This document shows, piece by piece, positions 41,900 through 49,853 of a DNA stretch of 54,607 bases. The stretch comes from JBEIFW01 sp044370695 (GTDB lineage Bacteria > Actinomycetota > Acidimicrobiia > Acidimicrobiales > Ilumatobacteraceae): assembly GCA_044370695.1 (NCBI GenBank), contig JBILVB010000004.1, forward strand, positions 1 to 54,607, in the 5' to 3' direction. The notes below the pieces were generated by a model, which saw only the letters and a list, made by a program, of their open reading frames with translations, ran no database searches and was not told where the DNA came from. The position numbers were made by a program, and so were the translations under genes. Within the stretch, counting starts at the first letter, position 1; the number at the start of each line of letters is the position of its first letter.

Positions 41900-42295
41900 T
41901 CAGGCGGGGGCGAAACCGAATGCGACGGCCTCGGTCCCCTTCGAATCGGTTCCTGCGACGAACGTTGCCAGCTTGACCGGCATGCCGAGCGTGATCTTCT
42001 CGGGGGCCGGCTCGACGCCGACGATGTTCGCCTTCACCTTGCCGCCGCCGTCGAGGTCGATCACGGCCGACACGAACGGAGCGGGCACGCCGGGGGCCGC
42101 GCGATGCACGATCGTGAACGAGCGGACCTTGCCGGTCGGCGGGACGTCGACCCGGGTGAAGCTGCGTCCGCCGCACGAGGCGCACGCGTTGCGGCGGTCG
42201 AAGAACAGCGAGCCGCACGACTCGCACTTGTTGGCCACCAGGTGCGGCTCGTCACCGAGCACGAGGTAGTCGACCATCGGGATCTGCTGGGCCAC
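41900..42295 (-). CDS. DUF35 Zn-ribbon/OB-fold partner of the thiolase
   Basis: 131 residues from GTG 42295, where GAGGAGG lies 7 nt upstream. Zinc ribbon C24-x2-C27 and C38-x2-C41 (CESC, CASC), then an OB-fold (SFTRVDVPPTGKVRSFTIV, FVSAVIDLDGGGKVKANIVG). Transcribed just before the thiolase. It represents the second such pair in the window, with the opposite gene order from the first (partner first, then thiolase). Confidence 0.9.
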   Translation of the reverse strand: MAQQIPMVDYLVLGDEPHLVANKCESCGSLFFDRRNACASCGGRSFTRVDVPPTGKVRSFTIVHRAAPGVPAPFVSAVIDLDGGGKVKANIVGVEPAPEKITLGMPVKLATFVAGTDSKGTEAVAFGFAPA

Positions 42296-42348
42296 CGTCC
42301 ACCCTCCTCGACACAGGGGCGACGCGCCCCCGGGCACTCGGGCGGAGC

Positions 42349-42960
42349 CTACGGACCGGGCGTTGCGCCACCCAACTCCGGGCGCCACCGGCCGCGGTGC
42401 ACCACCGAGTCGAGCGACCGGCGGGGTCGTGCCGCGGAGCGACCGGGCTCGTCGGCGGCGGGATGGCCGAGGGCGACCGCCCCGAGCAGTTCGAGACGGT
42501 CGGGCACCCCGAGCGCGGCGCGCACCTCGCGCTCGGCGCGGAACACGGCGAAGAACAGCGCCCCGAGGCCCTCGTCGTGGGCGGCGAGCAACAGCAGCTG
42601 AACCGCCATGGCCGTGTCGACCGTCCAGTAGGGCACCGGCCAGGCGTGGGAACCTGCACCGAGGCCCGTCGCCGCCTTGTCGGGTTCGGCGTACCGCGTC
42701 GTGTACGCCGCGGGGTCGGCGAAGGGCAGCACGAGCGCCGGCGCCGTGAGCAGCCCGGGCCAGCGGAAACCGCTGCGCCGTTCGGTCGGCAACGTCCGGT
42801 CCCAGAACTCGGACGTCTCCGTCCCGGTGAGCACGACGAAGTGCCAGCCCTGGCTGTTGCCGGCGCTCGGCGCCCGCAGCGCCGTCGCCAGGATGCGGTC
42901 CAACACCTCGTCGTCGACGGGGTCGGGCCGAAACGCACGACGCATCCGCCGCGTCGCCAC
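42349..42960 (-). CDS. nitroreductase family protein (FMN)
   Basis: 203 residues, GTG 42960 (ATRRMRRAF-RPDPVDDEVL). FMN-phosphate binding RRMRRAF, RAPSAGNSQGWHFVVLTG, and the C-terminal GAVALGHPAADEPGRS. The ATRRM start is at the usual N-terminus of the family. Reduces nitro groups, quinones or flavins with NAD(P)H; the substrate is not clear. Lies 50 bp behind an uncharacterised gene on the same strand. Confidence 0.86.
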   Translation of the reverse strand: MATRRMRRAFRPDPVDDEVLDRILATALRAPSAGNSQGWHFVVLTGTETSEFWDRTLPTERRSGFRWPGLLTAPALVLPFADPAAYTTRYAEPDKAATGLGAGSHAWPVPYWTVDTAMAVQLLLLAAHDEGLGALFFAVFRAEREVRAALGVPDRLELLGAVALGHPAADEPGRSAARPRRSLDSVVHRGRWRPELGGATPGP

Positions 42961-43010
42961 GAGCCGCTGGAACGGGCTCGCCGACGTCGCGCCCGGGGTG
43001 GACGGACGGT

Positions 43011-43685
43011 TCAGCGCAGCGCGCCGAGCTTGAGCAGATCCTCGGCCATCGTCCAGCCGTAGGCGATCAGCGTGTCCCCCTTGGCCGCCCGCACGTCGGC
43101 GAAGAGCCCGGCGACGTCCGGATCGATCTTCTCGGGCTTGGACGACTCGTGGTCGAGGTGGTTCGGGACCGAACCGTTGCCCCGCACGATGAACGACTTC
43201 TCGTCGAAGGTGGACTCGACGCCGAACCGCTTGGCCAGGCGCCGGCCCCAGGCCCGCTCCTCGCCGACTGCCCGATGCCCCGGCCGTGGGATGAGCTCGG
43301 TCAGCGCCTTGAATGCCTCGAAGCCCGACGCCGTGGCGAGGCGCGAGCCGACGAGCACGTCCTCGTCGGGGAAGGCCATCAACGCCCGGTGGTACTCCTC
43401 GCCCATGACGCCGCGCAGCACCTGGTCACGCTTCGAGTTGCGCCGGATGCTGATCAGCCCCAGCAGGACGCACGGGGTGCCCCCGATGCGCTCGAGCGTC
43501 GAGAACGAGTAGCCGTGCAGCTTGCCCTCGACCCGGGCGGTGGTGATGAGGACCCAGTCCTCTTTCGCCTTGGAGAGGTGCCCGATCCCGAAGTCGGCCG
43601 CGCCGGACGCCCCGAGATCGGCCAACTCGGCCAGGTCGGCGTCGGTCAACGCCGTGCAGTCCTTGGTCTCGACCTGGATGGCCAT
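43011..43685 (-). CDS. conserved hypothetical protein, 224 aa
   Basis: ATG 43685 has GGGGAG about 10 nt upstream. One soluble domain: VETKDCTALTDADLAELADLG, a central mixed alpha/beta part (EDWVLITTARVEGKLHGYSF, TPCVLLGLISIRRNSKRDQV, MAFPDEDVLVGSRLATASGF), and a helical C-terminus (IDPDVAGLFADVRAAKGDTL). The alternating strands and a basic RRNSKRDQ loop recall GNAT acyltransferases, but the acetyl-CoA loop is not clear, so I leave it unassigned. No signal or membrane segment. Its 5' end faces a 178-bp gap downstream of dnaE. Confidence 0.8.
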   Translation of the reverse strand: MAIQVETKDCTALTDADLAELADLGASGAADFGIGHLSKAKEDWVLITTARVEGKLHGYSFSTLERIGGTPCVLLGLISIRRNSKRDQVLRGVMGEEYHRALMAFPDEDVLVGSRLATASGFEAFKALTELIPRPGHRAVGEERAWGRRLAKRFGVESTFDEKSFIVRGNGSVPNHLDHESSKPEKIDPDVAGLFADVRAAKGDTLIAYGWTMAEDLLKLGALR

Positions 43686-43811
43686 CGATCGATCGCTCCC
43701 CTGCAACCTCAGGCGCCGGACCGTGACCCGGCGGCACCGACTCCACACCCGGCTCGACCACCCGGCAACCCCGGCGCCGAGCCCTGCCGGGACATTTTGC
43801 CACCGCACGAC

Positions 43812-43851
43812 CCGTTCCGGGAAACGCCCCGAGTGGCGCTGCGCGGAACGG
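43812..43851 (-). terminator. stem-loop downstream of dnaE
   Basis: The arms CCGTTCCG (43812-43819) and CGGAACGG (43844-43851) have a second short pairing inside (CGCC/GGCG). It starts 12 bp after the dnaE stop. The rest of the gap, 43686-43811, shows no gene, tRNA or clear repeat. Confidence 0.55.
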
Positions 43852-43863
43852 CCATGACCACCG

Positions 43864-46800
43864 TCACAGCACGACGGCGTCGTGGCCGAACGCCGCGCGC
43901 AGCTCACCCACGACCCGATCGAGATCGACGGCGAACCGGTCGGTGAGACGCACCACCGCTCCGTCGCCGAGGTGCACCTCGACCGGGGAGTCGCCCGGGT
44001 AGTCCGAGATGAGCCGCTTGAGCAGCTCGACCCGGGTCTCGGTGATCGAACTGGCCGGCAGCCGCAGGCGCAACGGCGGCGTCGCCGACAGTGCCGACGC
44101 CTCGAACACCGTGAGCTCACGGCACATCAGCTTGGCGGTCTCGTCGCGGCTGTCGAGGCGACCCTTGACCAGTACGACGAGGTCGTCGGCGAGGCGGTGC
44201 CCGACGTCTTCCATGACGCTCGCGAACACGGTCACCTCGACGGCGTCCTGCATGTCCTCGAGGGTGAACACCGCCATGGGGTCGCCCCGGCGGGTCATCT
44301 TGCGCTGCAGGCCGGTGATGATCCCGGCGACCACCACCGTCGAGCCGTCCTCTCGATCGGCGACCTCGCCGATCGCGCAGTCGGAGCGCCGACGAAGCAT
44401 CCCCTCGATGCCGTCGAGCGGATGCTCGGACACGTAGAGCCCGAGCATCTCCTTCTCGAACCGGAGCCGGGTCGACTTGTCGAACTCGACGTCGGGCACC
44501 GCGATCTGCTGGCGGTCCACTTCGGCGACCGAGTCGAGCGAGGCGAACAGGTCGAACTGGCCCTCCGCCTCCTTGCGGCGGCGGGCCATCGTCGCGTCGA
44601 TGATCTGCTCGAACACCCCGAGCAGCCCGCGGCGCTTGTGTCCCAACGAGTCGAACGCGCCGGCCTTGATCAACGATTCGACGGTGCGCTTGTTGAGCAC
44701 CGTCACGTCGACCCGGTCGCAGAAGTCGTGGAAGGACGTGTAGGGCCCGCCGCGGGCGCGCTCGGCCAGGATCAACTCCACCAGGCCCTCGCCGACGTTG
44801 CGGACCGCCGAGAGCCCGAACGGGATCAGCCCCGGGCATCCGCGTGGCACCTTGGTGCCCTCGGGTGCCTCGGCGACGGCCAACGCCACGAAATCCCGCT
44901 CGGAGAGGTTCACGTCGGGGTTGAGCACCTTGACGCCGGTGGCCCGGCACTCGGCCAGGTAGAGGCCGGCCTTGTCCAGGTTGGACTTCACCGAGGTGAG
45001 CAGGCACGCCAGGTACTCGACCGGGTAGTGCGCCTTCAGATAGGCGGTCTGGTACGTGACGAGCCCGTAGCCGAAGGTGTGGCTCTTGTTGAACGCATAG
45101 TCGGCGAACTTCTCGATGACGTCGAACAGCTCCTTGCCGAGCCCCCGGCCGTAGCCGGTGCGCTCGCAGCCCTCCTCGAACGACACACGCTCTTTCGCCA
45201 TCAGCTCGCGGATCTTCTTGCCACAGGCCTTGCGCAGGTTGTCGGCCTCGGCGAGCGAGTACCCGGCGAACCGCTGGGCGACCCGCATCATGGACTCCTG
45301 ATAGATCATGAGCCCGAAGGTGTCGCCGAGCACCTCCTCGGCGTCGGGATGGAAGTACGCCACCGGCTGACGGTTGTTCTTGCGGTCGGCGTAGTCGTAG
45401 TGCATGTTCACCGACATCGGGCCGGGCCGGTACAGCGCCAGGACGGCCGACACGTCCTCGAACGACGTCGGCACCATGGCCCGCAGCAGCGCCCGCATCG
45501 GAGGCGACTCGAGCTGGAACACCCCGATCGTGTCCCCGCGCGCCAACAGCGCGTAGGTGAGCGCGTCGTCGAGCGGGACCCCGTCGATGTCGAAACCCGG
45601 GTCCTGGCGCTCCCGGATCATCGCCACGGTGTCGGTGATGACGTCGAGGTTGCGCAGCCCCAGGAAGTCCATCTTCAGCAGACCGAGTTCCTCGACGCCG
45701 TGCATCTCGTACTGCGTGACGACCGGCGCCACCTCCGGTGGCTGGCCCGGTTCGGGCTTGCGCTGGATCGGGAGGTACTCCGTCAACGGATCGCGCGTGA
45801 TCACCACCGCCGCCGCATGGATGCCGTCCTGGCGGCGCAGGCCTTCGAGCCCCCGGGCGACGTCGATGACCTTGGCGACGTCGGGATCCGTGGCGTACAT
45901 CGTGCGCAGTTCGGCCGCGGCCCGGAAGCCGTCGGCGAACTTCGGCTGCTCCTCCAAGCAGGCGTACAGCGGCGTGTCGCGGCCCATCACCAACGGCGGC
46001 ATCGCCTTGGCGACCTTGTCCCCGAGCGCGTACGGGTACCCGAGCACCCGAGCGGCGTCCCGCACGGCGGCCCGGGCCTTGATCGTGGAGAACGTGATGA
46101 TCTGCGCAACGTGATCGCGGCCGTACCGCTCGGTCGCGTAGCGGATCATCTCGTCCCGGTACCGGGAGTCGAAGTCCATGTCGATGTCGGGCATCGACAC
46201 GCGCGACGGGTTCAGGAACCGTTCGAACAGCAGGTCGTACCGGATCGGGTCGAGGTCGGTGATGCGCAGGCAGTACGCCACGGCGCACCCGGCAGCCGAC
46301 CCGCGGCCCGGGCCGACCCGGATGCCGAGTTCCCGAGCGTGGCGGATGAGGTCCCACACGATCAGGAAGTACGAGCTGAAGCCCATGTCGGCGATGACCT
46401 TGAGCTCGTAGGCGACGCGATCTCGAACGGCGTCGGGCAGCACCTCGCCCCACCGCTCGGTCGCCCCCGCCCAGGCCAGGTGACGCAGGTACTCGGTGTC
46501 GTCGACGAACCCGGCCGGCAGCGGGAACCGGGGCAACTGCGCCTTGCCGAACGAGATGTCGAGCTCGGCGCGCTCCGCGATCCACAGCGTGTTGTCGCAC
46601 GCCTCGGGCAGTTCGCGAAACAGGTGGCGCATCTCGTCGGCCGGCTTGAGGTAGTGCTCCTCGCCCTCGAACTTGAACCGCTTGGGGTCCGACATCAACG
46701 CCCCGGTCTGCACGCACAGCAACGCGTCGTGGGCGAGGTGGTCGTGACGGTGCGTGTAGTGCGAGTCGTTCGTGGCGAGCAGCGGTGCCCGCAACCGTCG

Positions 46801-47424
46801 GGCGATCTCGAGGAGCTTGGGATTCGTGTCGTGCTGGGCCGGGATGCCGTGGTCCTGCAGTTCGACGAAGAGGTTGTCTCGCCCGAAGATCTCCTGCAGC
46901 CGTCCGGCTGCGGCGAGCGCACCGGCGTCGTCGCCGTTGAGCAGCGCCTGCAGCACGTGACCGCCGAGGCAGCCGGTGGTGGCGATGAGCCCGTGGTGGT
47001 ACCGCTCGAGCAGCTCCCAGTCCATCCGGGGCTTGTAGTAGTAGCCCTCGAGGAAGGCGAGGCTCGAGAGCTGGATGAGGTTGCGGTAGCCGATCTCGTT
47101 CTCGGCGAGCAGCGTCAGGTGGTAGTAGAGCTTGCGGCCGCTCTCGGTGTCGCCGCCGGTGTCGTCGACCCGGCCCCGCCGGCTCGGGCGTTCCAGGCGC
47201 GACTCGTGGGCCAGGTACGCCTCGGTGCCGATGATCGGCTTGATGCCCTGCTTGCGGCACTCCTTGTAGAACTCCAGGACGCCGTACATGTTGCCGTGGT
47301 CGGTGATCCCGATCGCCGGCTGACCGTCGGCCACGGCCGCTGCGACGAGCTCGGACAGACGCGCCGCGCCGTCGAGCATCGAGTACTCGGTGTGGACGTG
47401 GAGGTGGGTGAAGGAGTCGCCCAC
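43864..47424 (-). CDS. dnaE: DNA polymerase III alpha subunit
   Basis: 1186 residues from GTG 47424. Replicative polymerase. N-terminal PHP domain with intact metal-site motifs (FTHLHVHTEYSMLDG, ITDHGNMYG), consistent with PHP proofreading as in mycobacterial DnaE1. Polymerase catalytic Asp pair is in RVSMPDIDMDFDSRYRDEM; GRGSAAGCAVAYCL and FQLESPPMRALLRAM, then the finger and beta-clamp-facing domain (FADYAFNKSHTFGYGLVTYQ). The C-terminal OB-fold (GIITGLQRKMTRRGDPMAVF) and tau-binding tail complete it. Length and intact PHP favour the essential DnaE1 over error-prone DnaE2. The upstream 170 bp hold phased repeats and a palindrome. Confidence 0.95.
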   Translation of the reverse strand: MGDSFTHLHVHTEYSMLDGAARLSELVAAAVADGQPAIGITDHGNMYGVLEFYKECRKQGIKPIIGTEAYLAHESRLERPSRRGRVDDTGGDTESGRKLYYHLTLLAENEIGYRNLIQLSSLAFLEGYYYKPRMDWELLERYHHGLIATTGCLGGHVLQALLNGDDAGALAAAGRLQEIFGRDNLFVELQDHGIPAQHDTNPKLLEIARRLRAPLLATNDSHYTHRHDHLAHDALLCVQTGALMSDPKRFKFEGEEHYLKPADEMRHLFRELPEACDNTLWIAERAELDISFGKAQLPRFPLPAGFVDDTEYLRHLAWAGATERWGEVLPDAVRDRVAYELKVIADMGFSSYFLIVWDLIRHARELGIRVGPGRGSAAGCAVAYCLRITDLDPIRYDLLFERFLNPSRVSMPDIDMDFDSRYRDEMIRYATERYGRDHVAQIITFSTIKARAAVRDAARVLGYPYALGDKVAKAMPPLVMGRDTPLYACLEEQPKFADGFRAAAELRTMYATDPDVAKVIDVARGLEGLRRQDGIHAAAVVITRDPLTEYLPIQRKPEPGQPPEVAPVVTQYEMHGVEELGLLKMDFLGLRNLDVITDTVAMIRERQDPGFDIDGVPLDDALTYALLARGDTIGVFQLESPPMRALLRAMVPTSFEDVSAVLALYRPGPMSVNMHYDYADRKNNRQPVAYFHPDAEEVLGDTFGLMIYQESMMRVAQRFAGYSLAEADNLRKACGKKIRELMAKERVSFEEGCERTGYGRGLGKELFDVIEKFADYAFNKSHTFGYGLVTYQTAYLKAHYPVEYLACLLTSVKSNLDKAGLYLAECRATGVKVLNPDVNLSERDFVALAVAEAPEGTKVPRGCPGLIPFGLSAVRNVGEGLVELILAERARGGPYTSFHDFCDRVDVTVLNKRTVESLIKAGAFDSLGHKRRGLLGVFEQIIDATMARRRKEAEGQFDLFASLDSVAEVDRQQIAVPDVEFDKSTRLRFEKEMLGLYVSEHPLDGIEGMLRRRSDCAIGEVADREDGSTVVVAGIITGLQRKMTRRGDPMAVFTLEDMQDAVEVTVFASVMEDVGHRLADDLVVLVKGRLDSRDETAKLMCRELTVFEASALSATPPLRLRLPASSITETRVELLKRLISDYPGDSPVEVHLGDGAVVRLTDRFAVDLDRVVGELRAAFGHDAVVL

Positions 47425-47486
47425 GGCACCGCCTCTGCGTACGTCGGGTCTGCGAACCCACAGCCCGTCCACACGGTTCGCCCCAG

Positions 47487-47538
47487 CTGTGAACAGACTG
47501 TGGATGCACCTGTGGACGAATCACATGGCTGTGATTCG
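47487..47538 (-). promoter_or_regulatory. phased CTGTG repeats and a perfect 22-bp palindrome upstream of dnaE
   Basis: CTGTG starts at 47487, 47498, 47510 and 47529 (spacing 11, 12 and 19). Two of them are DnaA-box-like (CTGTGGATG, CTGTGGACG). They run into an exact inverted repeat, CGAATCACA (47517-47525) and TGTGATTCG (47530-47538), separated by TGGC. It lies 63-115 bp before the dnaE start, in a 170-bp gap that holds no other gene. Probably a dnaE control region. Confidence 0.55.
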
Positions 47539-47594
47539 CACCCTACCCGACGTCGCCGTGGCGGACCACGACGCGGGTCGTCGCACGACGCCGG

Positions 47595-48077
47595 TCAGAG
47601 ATACGTGCCGGGCCGGCGACCCGGATCGCCATCGGGCGTCCCGGGTGGAAGCCGCCGCATCTGCTCGAGCTGCTGGCGGGCTGCGATCTGCTGGGCGAAC
47701 AACGTCGCCTGGATGCCGTGGAACAGGCCCTCGAGCCACCCGACCAGCTGGGCCTGGGCGACGCGCAACTCGGCGTCGCTCGGGATCTTGCCCTCCTCGA
47801 ACGGCAGGGCGAGCGCGTGGAGCTCCTGTTGCAGGTCCGGCGACAGCGCGCCCGACAGCTCGGCCACGCTGGTCGCATGGATCTCCGCGAGCCGCAAGCG
47901 GCTCGCGTCGTCGAGCGGAGCCGCGCGCACCTCCTCGAGGAGTTGCTTGACCATCGAGCCGATCCGCATCACCTTCGCCGGCTGTCCGACCGTCTCGGCC
48001 TCGGGCTCGCCGCCCTCGCCGACGACGGCGGGCGCGCCCGGCACGATCAACTCGGCTCGTTCGATCTCCGCGTCCAT
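47595..48077 (-). CDS. bpa: bacterial proteasome activator Bpa (PafE)
   Basis: 160 residues from ATG 48077 (GGGAGG 7 nt upstream). Highly conserved core: PAKVMRIGSMVKQLLEEVRA, DDASRLRLAEIHATSVAELS, LPFEEGKIPSDAELRVAQAQ and LVGWLEGLFHGIQATLFAQQ. In actinobacteria this ring-forming, ATP-independent activator opens the 20S proteasome through a C-terminal HbYX-like GQYL tail; here the tail reads GTYL, so the Tyr-Leu end is kept. The first ~32 residues are acidic and disordered. It directs degradation of unstructured proteins. The proteasome genes (prcA/prcB, mpa) are outside the window. It is transcribed just upstream of dnaE on the same strand. Confidence 0.93.
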   Translation of the reverse strand: MDAEIERAELIVPGAPAVVGEGGEPEAETVGQPAKVMRIGSMVKQLLEEVRAAPLDDASRLRLAEIHATSVAELSGALSPDLQQELHALALPFEEGKIPSDAELRVAQAQLVGWLEGLFHGIQATLFAQQIAARQQLEQMRRLPPGTPDGDPGRRPGTYL

Positions 48078-48103
48078 GGTCTGCCTCCCGATCGAGGGTG
48101 TTC

Positions 48104-49330
48104 CTACCGCGCCGTGGCGACCAACGGGACATCCATCTCGTCGGCCGTGAGCGAACCGTGACGGGAAACGAGCTGGAACGGGCCCCGATCGGCCGGGTCC
48201 TCGAACGCGACCGGCTCGGCCGCGACGAGGGCGACGTCACCCATCCGGGCACGGATCATCGGGCTGCAGGGCCCGAACCAACCGCCCTCGATCGCTTCGT
48301 CCGCCGCGACCACCCAGGCCACGTCCCCGAAGCGCTCGGTCGCCGCCGCGAGCAGTTCGTCCTGGGCCCCGGGGGCGGCGTGGAGCCAGCGGAACCGCCC
48401 CTCGCCACTGAGCTGCCGTACGAGGCCCAGCAGGTCCGGCCCGAGCCCGAGCACGCGGTCGCCGACGTCGACTTGGCCGTGGTCGGCGGTCACGAGGAGC
48501 GATGCGCCGGGGGGCAGCGCGTCGACCACGTCAGCGACGATGCGGTCGGCAGCGACCAGTTCGGCCCGGTGGTGCTCGCCGAGTCCGTACTCGTGGGCGA
48601 CCTTGTCGACCCCGTCGTAGTACGCGTACACGAAGCGCTCACCGGCGGCGAGCAGGCGCCGGACCTCGACCGCGAGACCGGAGGCGGAGCGATAGCCGTG
48701 ATGACGAGCGCCGACGAGGTGGGCCTCGGTGAAGCCCGACTCGGTCAGCTCGACCCGGCTCACCACCGGCACGGCGGCACCGAGGAACGCCGGCACCGGT
48801 TGCACGCGGCGCGGCCGCAGGCGCATGCGTGCGTCGCCCGCGGGGGTCGACCAGCGCAGGACGTTGAGGACCTCGCCGCGCATCACCATCCGATAACCGA
48901 CCAACCCGTGCTCCCCCGGTGGAAGACCGGTCGCGATCGAGGTGAGCGCCGTCGCCGTCGTCGACGGCACCACCGAGGTGATCGCGCCACCGACCATCGA
49001 CCCCAGCGCCGGCAGGGCGGCCCGCGCCGCGTCGAGCTGCCGCCAGCCGAGGCCGTCGAGCACCAGAAGGACCACCTGGCGGGCGCCGCGCAACGGCTCG
49101 GGGAACCACGCCGGCAGGTCGTCGGTGCCCCGAGGCCCGAGCAACGCGGGGACGATCCCGGTGAGGCAGGGTCCCCCGTACGCAGGAAGGGTCGGGGCGA
49201 ACGAGGGCACCGGCGCACAGTCCAGCACGGCCGCAGCGCTACGGCGAGTCGCGCGCCGTCGGAGCCCCGACCGGGGCATGCCGCGCCGTGGTGCGCCCGA
49301 CCGGTCGGCACCGATCCGGGCCTCGCCCAC
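48104..49330 (-). CDS. alkaline phosphatase superfamily (nucleotide pyrophosphatase/phosphodiesterase-like)
   Basis: 408 residues from GTG 49330, preferred because TACGAC lies 7 nt upstream; an ATG at 49279 would give 391. Metal-site motifs: VVLLVLDGLGWRQLD (first Asp), SVVPSTTATALTSIATGLPP with the nucleophilic Thr, YAYYDGVDKVAHEYG (Asp and His) and LLVTADHGQVDVGD (Asp-His). The C-terminal His lies in QLVSRHGSLTADEMDVPLV. It hydrolyses phosphodiesters or pyrophosphates. No signal peptide, so cytoplasmic. Divergent from the Rrf2 regulator. Confidence 0.87.
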   Translation of the reverse strand: MGEARIGADRSGAPRRGMPRSGLRRRATRRSAAAVLDCAPVPSFAPTLPAYGGPCLTGIVPALLGPRGTDDLPAWFPEPLRGARQVVLLVLDGLGWRQLDAARAALPALGSMVGGAITSVVPSTTATALTSIATGLPPGEHGLVGYRMVMRGEVLNVLRWSTPAGDARMRLRPRRVQPVPAFLGAAVPVVSRVELTESGFTEAHLVGARHHGYRSASGLAVEVRRLLAAGERFVYAYYDGVDKVAHEYGLGEHHRAELVAADRIVADVVDALPPGASLLVTADHGQVDVGDRVLGLGPDLLGLVRQLSGEGRFRWLHAAPGAQDELLAAATERFGDVAWVVAADEAIEGGWFGPCSPMIRARMGDVALVAAEPVAFEDPADRGPFQLVSRHGSLTADEMDVPLVATAR

Positions 49331-49337
49331 ATCCCGG

Positions 49338-49347
49338 GTCGTAGCAT
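49338..49347. promoter_or_regulatory. overlapping divergent -10 boxes of the phosphodiesterase and rrf2 genes
   Basis: Minus-strand TACGAC (49338-49343) and plus-strand TAGCAT (49342-49347) share two base pairs. They lie 7 nt and 8 nt from their GTG starts, so the two promoters cannot be used at once and Rrf2 could control both. Confidence 0.5.
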
Positions 49348-49355
49348 GGACGGCC

Positions 49356-49817
49356 GTGAGGGTCTCCACCCGCGGTGACTACGCCTGCCGGGCGCTGCTG
49401 TCACTCACCTTGCACGCCGCGACCTCGGGGCCCACCTCCGTGCGGGACATCGCCGAGCGCACCGGCCTCCCCCAGCCGTACCTCGAGCAGATCCTGCTCG
49501 CGCTCAAGGGCGCCGGACTGGTGCGCTCCAAGCGCGGGGTGGGTGGCGGCTACGTGCTGGCCCGGCCCGCGGAGGACATCCGGCTGTCCGACATCGTGAG
49601 CGCCGTCGACGGTCCGATCACCGTGGGCGACTTCGGCGAACCCCATGCCGATGGCGCCTGCGACCACGAAGGCCAATGCGTCCTGCTCGCGGTGTGGCAT
49701 GCCGTCGGCGCCCACATGCGGCTGGTGCTGGACCGCTTCACCCTCGCCGACATCGCGGCGATGTCGCGGGGCGAACGCACCTGGCCCGACGCCGTCGGCC
49801 TGGCGCCGACCCCCTGA
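49356..49817 (+). CDS. Rrf2-family transcriptional regulator
   Basis: 153 residues from GTG 49356. VSTRGDYACRALLSLTLHA, an N-terminal winged helix (SVRDIAERTGLPQPYLEQIL, LVRSKRGVGGGYVLARPA), then the dimerisation helix. In the sensor region there are only two cysteines, in ACDHEGQC (C-x5-C), with a nearby His, whereas IscR-type [2Fe-2S] sensors have three Cys. So it may bind a cluster with Cys/His/Glu ligands, as RsrR-type actinobacterial regulators do, or sense another thiol signal. Sulfur or iron-sulfur control is family knowledge; its targets here are unknown. Confidence 0.9.
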   Translation: MRVSTRGDYACRALLSLTLHAATSGPTSVRDIAERTGLPQPYLEQILLALKGAGLVRSKRGVGGGYVLARPAEDIRLSDIVSAVDGPITVGDFGEPHADGACDHEGQCVLLAVWHAVGAHMRLVLDRFTLADIAAMSRGERTWPDAVGLAPTP

Positions 49818-49853
49818 ACGCCGCCGTCCGGGACACGAGCGGGCCCGGGCCGA

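Noticed and set aside
43686..43863. Possible tRNA or small gene in the 178-bp gap between dnaE and the 224-aa protein gene
   Set aside because: No tRNA-like T-loop or cloverleaf and no open frame with a start signal; only the dnaE terminator hairpin is seen.
47425..47594. Replication origin suggested by DnaA-box-like CTGTGGATG and CTGTGGACG
   Set aside because: Only two imperfect boxes, no A/T-rich region, and dnaA, dnaN, gyrB or parA are not nearby; a dnaE control region is more likely.
43882..48150. A 1422-codon plus-strand open frame
   Set aside because: Antisense to dnaE and bpa. Long complement frames are common at about 70% GC; no domain is recognisable.
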